Shown: positions 1-5,535 of the stretch, in pieces
Position numbering within the stretch: the first letter of the stretch is position 1
Layout of the letters: every line of letters begins with the position of its first letter
NCBI GenBank assembly: GCA_023386455.1
Contig: JAEWJO010000779.1
Span: forward strand, 1-8,734
DNA: 8,734 nt
Direction: 5' to 3'
From: Pseudomonadota bacterium
Lineage (GTDB): Bacteria; Myxococcota_A; Polyangia; Haliangiales; Haliangiaceae
Program-made: the position numbers and the translations under genes
The notes under the pieces: generated by a model
Database searches by the model: none
What the model was told of the DNA's origin: nothing
The model's input: the letters and a program-made list of their open reading frames with translations, nothing else

Positions 1-183
1 GATCTACGTAGTGCACGGGAGGCTCGCGTGGCTTCTACCGAGGAGTACGCACGCCTCTTCAGTAGCAGCGTTCTCTTGCACCCTCGTTCAGCGAGCGGAG
101 AGCAATTCACCAACCGAACGCACCACGTGCGCGGTCGATCGCCACCGCAAGAAAGTTGCGCCTCCACACGAATTGTTCACGAC

Positions 184-215
184 GCGTCGCGAGTACGCGA
201 AGCCACGTACGACGC
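184..215 (-). terminator. Possible stem-loop just downstream of glgA
   Basis: An inverted repeat begins 2 nt after the glgA stop codon. The outer arms gcgtcg (184-189) and cgacgc (210-215) pair, and the inner arms gtacg (193-197) and cgtac (206-210) extend the stem, leaving a small bulge on one side and a loop of about 8 nt. On the transcript it is followed by mixed sequence with no U-run, so it is not a standard intrinsic terminator. It could be a 3' end stabiliser, part of a Rho-dependent end, or chance structure in GC-rich DNA. The remaining 1-183 shows no gene, promoter or tRNA that I can support. Confidence 0.3.
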
Positions 216-217
216 TG

Positions 218-1678
218 CTACGGCGCCGGGTGCAGCGAGCGATACAGCTGCACGTACTGCTGCGCCGACGCGGTCCACGACGAGTCGCGCGACATCGCCG
301 CGCGCCGTACCACCGCGAGCGCGCGCGGATCGCGGAACAGCTTCACCGCGCGCTCGAGCGTCGCCGCGAGCGCGGCAGGCGTCGGGCTCTCGAAGCGAAA
401 TCCCGTGCCGTGGCCGAGCGCGAGCTCCTCGTCGCCCGGATCGATCACGGTGTCGCGCAGACCGCCGACCGCGTGGACGACGGGAATCGACCCGTAGCGC
501 ATCGCGTATAGCTGGCCGAGACCACACGGCTCGAATCGCGACGGCATCACGAACAGATCGGAGCCGGCATAGATGCGGCGCGAGAGCGAGAGGTCGAAGC
601 CGATCCGGACGGCGACGTGATCGCGATACACCTCGCCGAGCCAGCGAAAGCGCGCCTCGAGATCGGGCTCGCCGGAGCCGAGCACGACGAGCTTCGCGCC
701 GATGCGATGGAGATCGGCGGCGATGTCCGCGACGAGGTCGAGCCCCTTCTGGCCGGTCATGCGGGCGATGACGCCGATCAGTGGCTGGTCGTCGCGCAGC
801 GTCAGCTCGAACTCGTCGCAGATCTCCGCGCGGCACCTTGCCTTGCCGGCGATCGAGGTCGCGGAGAAGTTCTGCGCGAGTGCCTTGTCGGTCGCGGGAT
901 CCCACGCGCGCGCGTCGATGCCGTTGACGATGCCGACGAGGCGGCGCACGTCCCACTGCAGGAAGCCATCGAGCGCCTCGCCGAACTGCGGCGTGAGGAT
1001 CTCGTGCGCGTACGTCGGGCTGACCGTCGTCACGACGTCGGCGACCGCCATGCCGCCCTTCAGCAGCGAGAGCTGATCGTAGAACTCGAGCTGGTGCAGA
1101 TCGAACAGCGACCACGGGAACCCGAGGTCGGTCATCGCCTGCTTGGGGAAGATCCCGCGATAGGCGAGGTTGTGGATCGTCGTGACGACCGCGCACCGTG
1201 CCGCGGCGATGCGCGCGTAGATCGCGGCGGACGCGCCCTGCCAGTCGTGAACGTGGAGGACATCGACCGGCCCGCCGACGACGCGGTCGCCATGCTCGAG
1301 CGCGACCTTGCCGAGGACGCCGAAGCGCAGGTGGTTGTCCGGGAAGTCGCTGTTGCCGGTCGGGCCGTAGAGGCCGCCGGCGCGATCGTAGAGCGCGGCA
1401 CAGTCGACGAAGCCGTGGACCACCCGGCCGATCCGCGCGATGCGAAGCGCGGCCTCGAACGTGTGCGGGCCGACGACGACGGAGATCGGGATCCCGGCAT
1501 CGAGCGCGACGCCCGCGGCCGTGAGGCGCGCCTCCATGCCCCGGTAGAGCGGGACGATCACGCCGACGTCGAGGCTGGACGTCTCGGCGAGCGCGGGCGG
1601 GAGGCCGCCGAGGACATCGGCGAGGCCGCCCGACTGCGCGAACGGTGCGACCTCGCTGGCGACATGGACAACTCGCAT
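218..1678 (-). CDS. glgA: Glycogen synthase (ADP-glucose), GT5 family
   Basis: Glycogen synthase transfers glucose from ADP-glucose to the non-reducing end of a growing alpha-1,4-glucan in the cytoplasm. The 486-residue product is close to the usual ~480. It starts with the typical MRVVHVASEVAPF strand. The ADP-glucose loop is SGGLADV (16-22), with HDWQG at 144-148, HNLAYRG at 169-175, VNGID at 251-255, the ARMTGQKGLDL loop (305-315; Arg306 and Lys311 match E. coli Arg300/Lys305) and PSRFEPCGLGQLYAMRYG (379-396; Glu383 matches E. coli Glu377). A GTGFRFE motif near the C-terminus is also conserved. Oddly, the lysine of the K-x-G-G-L motif (E. coli Lys15) is Gln15, codon CAG. The ATG at 1678 was chosen because homology begins there; the open frame runs much further upstream, but only antiphase to glgC. 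It lies 23 nt after the glgC stop without a clear Shine-Dalgarno, suggesting coupled translation. The stop is TAG. Confidence 0.96.
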   Translation of the reverse strand: MRVVHVASEVAPFAQSGGLADVLGGLPPALAETSSLDVGVIVPLYRGMEARLTAAGVALDAGIPISVVVGPHTFEAALRIARIGRVVHGFVDCAALYDRAGGLYGPTGNSDFPDNHLRFGVLGKVALEHGDRVVGGPVDVLHVHDWQGASAAIYARIAAARCAVVTTIHNLAYRGIFPKQAMTDLGFPWSLFDLHQLEFYDQLSLLKGGMAVADVVTTVSPTYAHEILTPQFGEALDGFLQWDVRRLVGIVNGIDARAWDPATDKALAQNFSATSIAGKARCRAEICDEFELTLRDDQPLIGVIARMTGQKGLDLVADIAADLHRIGAKLVVLGSGEPDLEARFRWLGEVYRDHVAVRIGFDLSLSRRIYAGSDLFVMPSRFEPCGLGQLYAMRYGSIPVVHAVGGLRDTVIDPGDEELALGHGTGFRFESPTPAALAATLERAVKLFRDPRALAVVRRAAMSRDSSWTASAQQYVQLYRSLHPAP

Positions 1679-1701
1679 CGGCGAGAGACTATACGGACGC
1701 G

Positions 1702-3096
1702 TCAGCGATCGAGCGTGTCGCCGGCGAACTTCTTGAAGCGCGGTCCCGCGGAGTCGTAGCTGTGGCGGCTCTGCATCGAGACGACGAACGTCCCCGGCTC
1801 GAGCTTGTCGGCGAGCTCGGGATCGTTGTTGAGCAGCGTCGCGACGTCGTTCGCGAGGACGACCGGCCCCTTCGCCGGGACGATCGTGCCCTTGGGCACG
1901 ACGACGATCCCGGACTCGGTGACGAACGGGAAGCGCTTCGCGTCGAGCTCGGGATCCTCGCCGATCACGGTGCCCGGCTCGATCTTGCAGTTCTTGTCGA
2001 GCAGCACGCGGTGAAGGCGCGCGTTGGCGCCGATATCGCAGCCCGAGAGGATGACGGAGTCGCGCACCTTGGCGCCGGCGTGGACGAAGCAGTCGTAGCC
2101 GAGCACCGACTCGCAGATCGTCGCCGACGACACGATCGAGCCCTCGCAGATCAGGCTGTCGTCGATCTCGCACGACGGCTGGCCCTCGTTCGCCCGCACG
2201 AACCGCGCGGGAGGGTAGTCGCGCTGCGCGCTGCGGATGCGCCACTGCCGGTTGTAGAGATCGAGCGCCGGGACGCGCGCGCGGAGCTCCATGTTCGACG
2301 TGAAGTACGACTCGATCGTACCGACGTCTCGCCAGTACGGCGCGACGCCCTCGGGCTCGCCCGGGATCTTGTTCTGCGCGAAGTCGTACGCGAACACGCG
2401 CGCGCCGTCGGCGACGAGGCGCGGGATGACATCCTTGCCGAAATCGTGGCGAGGGCCGGGCGTCTCGTCGGCGAACACGCGCTCGAGCACCTGGCGGCGG
2501 AACAGGTAGTTGCCCATCGAGACGAGCGACCAGCCTGGACGGCCCGGCATCTCCGGCGGGTTCTTCGGCTTCTCGATGAAGCCGATGATGCGGCCACGCT
2601 CGTCGACGTCGATGATGCCGAACGCGCTCGCTTCCTTCACCGGTACCGGGAACGCGGCGACCGTCAGGTCGGCGGCGCGATCGCGGTGCTGCAACTCCAT
2701 CTGATCGACCGCCATCTTGTAGATGTGGTCGCCGCCGAACACCGCGACGTGCTCGGCGCGCGCGTCGCGCACGAGGTTGAGGTTCTGGAACACGGCATCG
2801 GCGGTGCCGCGGTACCAGAACTCGCCGAGCCGCATCTGCGCCGGCACGACCTCGATGTACTCGCCGAAGCCCGAGAGCCGCCAGTTGCGCGACAGGTGCT
2901 TGATGAGGCTCGACGACATGTACTGCGTGAGCACGTAGATGCGCCGGTAGCCCGAGTTGACGAAGTTCGACAGGACGAAATCGATGATTCGATAGCGTCC
3001 GGCGAACGGCACACCGGGCTTGGACCGGTGGACCGTCAAGGGACCGAGGCGGGAGCCTTTGCCGCCCGCCATGATCATCACGAGAGTGTCTTTCAT
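1702..3096 (-). CDS. glgC: Glucose-1-phosphate adenylyltransferase (ADP-glucose pyrophosphorylase)
   Basis: This enzyme makes ADP-glucose from ATP and glucose-1-phosphate, the committed and normally allosterically controlled step of bacterial glycogen synthesis, and feeds GlgA encoded just downstream. The nucleotidyltransferase domain occupies about residues 1-270: the MAGGKGSRLGPLT signature (9-21), SKPGVPF (25-31), RIIDFVLSN (36-44), the metal-binding GGDHIYKM segment (121-128, Asp123 matching E. coli Asp142), the FIEKP sugar-phosphate motif (Lys176 matching Lys195) and YWRDVGTIESY (254-264). A left-handed beta-helix domain with imperfect hexapeptides follows (about 305-410). At 464 residues it exceeds the usual 410-430, the extra being a C-terminal tail from about 410. 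The activator-site lysine of the enterobacterial enzyme (Lys39) aligns with Arg34. The start is supported by the N-terminal motif and by GAGG 5 nt upstream. Confidence 0.97.
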   Translation of the reverse strand: MKDTLVMIMAGGKGSRLGPLTVHRSKPGVPFAGRYRIIDFVLSNFVNSGYRRIYVLTQYMSSSLIKHLSRNWRLSGFGEYIEVVPAQMRLGEFWYRGTADAVFQNLNLVRDARAEHVAVFGGDHIYKMAVDQMELQHRDRAADLTVAAFPVPVKEASAFGIIDVDERGRIIGFIEKPKNPPEMPGRPGWSLVSMGNYLFRRQVLERVFADETPGPRHDFGKDVIPRLVADGARVFAYDFAQNKIPGEPEGVAPYWRDVGTIESYFTSNMELRARVPALDLYNRQWRIRSAQRDYPPARFVRANEGQPSCEIDDSLICEGSIVSSATICESVLGYDCFVHAGAKVRDSVILSGCDIGANARLHRVLLDKNCKIEPGTVIGEDPELDAKRFPFVTESGIVVVPKGTIVPAKGPVVLANDVATLLNNDPELADKLEPGTFVVSMQSRHSYDSAGPRFKKFAGDTLDR

Positions 3097-3122
3097 CGCG
3101 ACCTCGGGCTTCCGAGGTTCAT
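3093..3122 (-). other. Possible 9-codon upstream ORF overlapping glgC start
   Basis: An ATG at 3122 opens a tiny frame encoding MNLGSPRSR. Its TGA stop (3095-3093) overlaps the glgC ATG (3096-3094) as ATGA. Such an arrangement could couple glgC translation to ribosomes ending the leader peptide. No clear Shine-Dalgarno precedes this ATG, and one ORF of this length is expected often by chance, so it is a candidate only. Confidence 0.2.
3102..3117 (-). promoter_or_regulatory. Hairpin covering the glgC ribosome binding site
   Basis: On the coding strand the sequence CCTCGGAAGCCCGAGG forms a perfect 6-bp stem with a 4-nt loop. The 3' arm contains GAGG, the likely glgC Shine-Dalgarno, which ends 5 nt before the ATG. 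If folded, the hairpin would occlude ribosome binding. The repeat is seen directly; a regulatory role is inference, and short GC-rich stems are common in this genome type. Confidence 0.35.
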
Positions 3123-3184
3123 CGTAGCAAGACGGGCGCCGACGTCAGTGCGCCGGTCTCGCAATTCGATCTGATTGGCGCGGC

Positions 3185-4834
3185 TCAGTTCGTCTTGGCG
3201 CAGGCGCGACCGTAGATCGTGCTACTCGCGCTACTCGCCACGGCCTTGCACGCGTAGCCGGGACCGCAACCCGGGTCAGCCGCGCACGCTGCCGTGCACT
3301 TCTTGCCCGCCGCACCGGTCGAGACGCACAGGTTGCCAGGTCCGCCACAATCCGCATTGACCCGGCACGTCTTGCCGAAGTTCTCGACCCGGGCGAACGG
3401 GACGACCTTGGGGTTGTCGTCGATCCCGTGGATGCCGTACATCGGCGCGAAGCCCCACGACTCGTTGTCGAGCTGGGTCAGGAGCGTCGAGACCGGCCGC
3501 GGGCGGAGGCGCCCGGTGGTGTCGCGCGCGAGCAGGTGCGTGAGGAAGTTCTCCACGGTCGCGGGCGACGACGCGTTCGAGAACGACATCGTCGTGATGA
3601 CGTCGACGTTCTTGCCCTGCTTGTTCGGGTTCTCCTTGAACGCCTCGCCGATCTGATAGGTCTCGCAACCCTCGGCGAGGATCAGCTGGAGCTTGTCCGA
3701 CGGCATCTCGATGACGCGCATGTCGGCGTCGTCGAGGTCGCCTTCCTCCGTCTTGCGCCAGTTCGCGAGCGCGAACCCATAGAACGGACCCGAGTGACCC
3801 GAGTACACGACGACGTCGCGCGTCTCGAGCGACTTGCGCGCGAGGTCCTCGAGCACCCTGCCGCCGGCGTCGGTGTCCGGATCGGTCGCGGTGCCCGGCT
3901 TGCCGAAGTAGAACCGGACCTCGACGTCGATCGTCCGCGTGTCGGCCTTCACGGTGCGCGTGAACGCGCCGGTGTCCTTCGTCATCGCGTCCCAGCTCGC
4001 GACGGGTGCCTTGAAGCCCTGCGCCTTCAGCCAGCTGAAGAACGCCTTGCTGTGCTTCAGGTGGTACTCCGAGTGGTAGTCCCAGCCGAAGTAGACGTCG
4101 ATGTCGAGCTTGCCGTCGGCGGTCAGGCGCTCGAGGTCGAAGAAGCCATCGGTCGACGCCTTCTCGCGCGTGATCGCGAACGCGATCTTCTCCTTCTTGT
4201 CCGCCGGTACGTTCGCCGGGTTCCAGTCGCTCCACGGCGCGTTGCGGTACCACTCGTGGTTCGTCTCGAGCTGCTCGAGCTCGGTGTTCGAGGGCGTACC
4301 GATCTCGAGGTCGAACGTCGGCTTGCCCGCGACGGTGCGGATCGGCAGCTGCGACGTGAGCGTCTTGCCGGCCGCGGCGAGCTGGCGGAACTTGAAGTCG
4401 TAGGTGATCTTGTCGGCGCGCTCGGTGATGCCCTGGTCGGCGAACGCGCCGGCCTTCGCGATGCCCGAGAAGCCGCCGAACGACGCATTCGCGGCGTCGC
4501 CTTCCTTCGACACGAAGTACTGCGTCAGGAACCACGCGACGCTGATCTGCTTCAGCGCGACGAGCTTCTTCGCCGCAGCGAGGCGCTCGGCCGCGGGCCG
4601 GTCGGCCATCGAGGCGTCGAGCCTCACGGTCGACGTGCCCTCGACGATGTACTCGACCGCGGAGGTCGAGAAGTAGTCGTCCGCCTTGCTGTCGTCGACG
4701 AACTCGCTGTCCTCCGGATCGCCGTCCTCGAACGAGTCGGCGCAGCCGGGCAGGAGGACGCCGGCGGTCAGGACGGAGGCGGCAACCAGAGCAGTCGCGG
4801 TCGTGCGCATGCCGGACATCCGAGCAACGGACAT
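3185..4834 (-). CDS. Large lipoprotein with possible clan CD peptidase-like core and Cys-rich tail
   Basis: I do not recognise a named family. The 549-residue product begins with a signal peptide whose hydrophobic stretch (about 12-28) ends in a lipobox-like LLPG-Cys31, predicting a lipid-anchored envelope protein. An acidic linker (33-53) follows. A His-rich segment (Tyr253-His254 to His261) lies mid-protein. Residues 339-350 read RDVVVYSGHSGP and 383-393 LQLILAEGCETY: a hydrophobic strand ending in a Gly-flanked His347, then another ending in Cys390, 43 residues apart. That resembles the His/Cys dyad layout of caspase/gingipain (clan CD) folds, which is inference. The C-terminal 60 residues hold eight cysteines (490, 496, 503, 513, 517, 523, 529, 545), probably disulfide-bonded outside the cytoplasm. 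The start is uncertain: GAGGG abuts the ATG at 4834 too closely, and ATG at 4810 (Met9) would give a compact 22-residue signal peptide. It sits between orn and glgC with no evident functional link. Confidence 0.85.
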   Translation of the reverse strand: MSVARMSGMRTTATALVAASVLTAGVLLPGCADSFEDGDPEDSEFVDDSKADDYFSTSAVEYIVEGTSTVRLDASMADRPAAERLAAAKKLVALKQISVAWFLTQYFVSKEGDAANASFGGFSGIAKAGAFADQGITERADKITYDFKFRQLAAAGKTLTSQLPIRTVAGKPTFDLEIGTPSNTELEQLETNHEWYRNAPWSDWNPANVPADKKEKIAFAITREKASTDGFFDLERLTADGKLDIDVYFGWDYHSEYHLKHSKAFFSWLKAQGFKAPVASWDAMTKDTGAFTRTVKADTRTIDVEVRFYFGKPGTATDPDTDAGGRVLEDLARKSLETRDVVVYSGHSGPFYGFALANWRKTEEGDLDDADMRVIEMPSDKLQLILAEGCETYQIGEAFKENPNKQGKNVDVITTMSFSNASSPATVENFLTHLLARDTTGRLRPRPVSTLLTQLDNESWGFAPMYGIHGIDDNPKVVPFARVENFGKTCRVNADCGGPGNLCVSTGAAGKKCTAACAADPGCGPGYACKAVASSASSTIYGRACAKTN

Positions 4835-4875
4835 GCCCTCGGCTAGCCCTGTCGCGACGGCAGGTTACGCGCGTG

Positions 4876-4893
4876 CGGCTACTGCGCTAGCCG
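4876..4893 (-). repeat. Perfect inverted repeat spanning the orn stop codon
   Basis: The arms cggcta (4876-4881) and tagccg (4888-4893) are perfect complements around a 6-nt spacer, and the orn TAG stop (4889-4887) overlaps the upstream arm and loop. No T-run follows on the transcript, so it is not a standard intrinsic terminator. It may be weak 3' structure between orn and the lipoprotein gene, or chance. Confidence 0.25.
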
Positions 4894-5504
4894 GCTTGTC
4901 CGGCCGCGGGAGGCGGCGTCGTCCCCGTCGGCGGCGTGCCGGTGGGCGGCGATCCCGGCAGGGTCGGCGCGAACAGGTACTGCTTGTAGTACCGCAGCTC
5001 GTCGATCGACTCGCGGATGTCGTCGAGCGCGCGGTGGGTCTCTTTCTTCGTGGGCTGCTTCGCGATCACCTGCGGGAACCAGCGGCGCGCGAGCTCCTTG
5101 ATCGTCGAGACGTCGACCATCCGGTAGTGCAGTCGCTTCTCGAGCGCCGGCATGTAGCGCCGGATGAAGCGGCGGTCCTGATGGATCGAGTTGCCGGCGA
5201 GGACCGGGCGGTCCTTCACCGAGACGTACTGGTTGATGAACGCGATCGTCTGCGCCTCGGCGTCGGCATCGCTGACCGTCGAAGCCTTGACGCGATCGAC
5301 GAGGCCCGAGGCGCCGTGGTGGGACTTGTTCCAGTCGTCCATCGCCGCGAGGATCTCGTCGGGCTGGTGGATGACGAGCTCCGGGCCCGTCGCGACCTCG
5401 ACGAGCTGACCGTCGGTGATGATCGTCGCAACCTCGATGATGCGCTCCCGCTCGGGATCGAGGCCCGTCATCTCCATGTCGAGCCAGACCAGGACATCGG
5501 CCAT
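4887..5504 (-). CDS. orn: Oligoribonuclease (DEDDh 3'-5' exoribonuclease)
   Basis: Orn degrades 2-5 nt RNA fragments (notably dinucleotides, including pGpG from cyclic-di-GMP turnover) to mononucleotides in the cytoplasm. All DEDDh residues are visible: Asp9 and Glu11 in WLDMEMTGLDP, Asp110 in LAGNSIHQDRRF, His157 and Asp162 in HRALDDIRESIDEL. The segment MVDVSTIKELARRWFP (129-144) is also typical. The catalytic core ends near residue 178, about the full length of the usual ~180-residue protein. An additional ~25-residue Pro/Thr/Gly-rich tail follows, with an imperfect PPTGT duplication, and looks disordered. An AAGGTG Shine-Dalgarno lies about 8-10 nt before the ATG. It starts 31 nt after the glutamate-synthase-like gene, consistent with cotranscription. 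Confidence 0.96.
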   Translation of the reverse strand: MADVLVWLDMEMTGLDPERERIIEVATIITDGQLVEVATGPELVIHQPDEILAAMDDWNKSHHGASGLVDRVKASTVSDADAEAQTIAFINQYVSVKDRPVLAGNSIHQDRRFIRRYMPALEKRLHYRMVDVSTIKELARRWFPQVIAKQPTKKETHRALDDIRESIDELRYYKQYLFAPTLPGSPPTGTPPTGTTPPPAAGQAG

Positions 5505-5535
5505 ATCGCGCGCACCTTACAACAGGTCGATCGGA

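Noticed and set aside
4..11. Palindrome ctacgtag near the left edge
   Set aside because: An isolated 8-bp palindrome without a second copy or a nearby gene start is expected by chance.
68..121. Inverted gcgttc/gaacgc pair downstream of glgA
   Set aside because: The arms are only 6 bp with a spacer of over 40 nt, and there is no internal pairing to make a convincing structure.
617..1759. Long plus-strand open frame opposite glgA
   Set aside because: Its translation is rich in Arg/Asp/Glu/Ala repeats with no motif, as expected from antisense reading of GC-rich coding DNA; glgA on the other strand has full family motifs.
1679..2245. N-terminal extension of the glgA frame
   Set aside because: The extra residues are Arg-rich shadow sequence over glgC. 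The conserved GlgA N-terminus begins at the ATG at 1678.
1645..3174. 509-codon plus-strand open frame opposite glgC
   Set aside because: It is low-complexity charged sequence opposite an unambiguous glgC, without a recognisable domain or ribosome site.
3097..3184. A sigma70-type promoter in the gap before glgC
   Set aside because: TTGC-containing stretches occur, but no -10-like box is found at suitable spacing, so I do not call a promoter.
3428..4846. 472-codon plus-strand open frame opposite the lipoprotein gene
   Set aside because: It has the same antisense character. The minus-strand frame has a signal peptide, lipobox and ordered cysteines, which make it the real gene.
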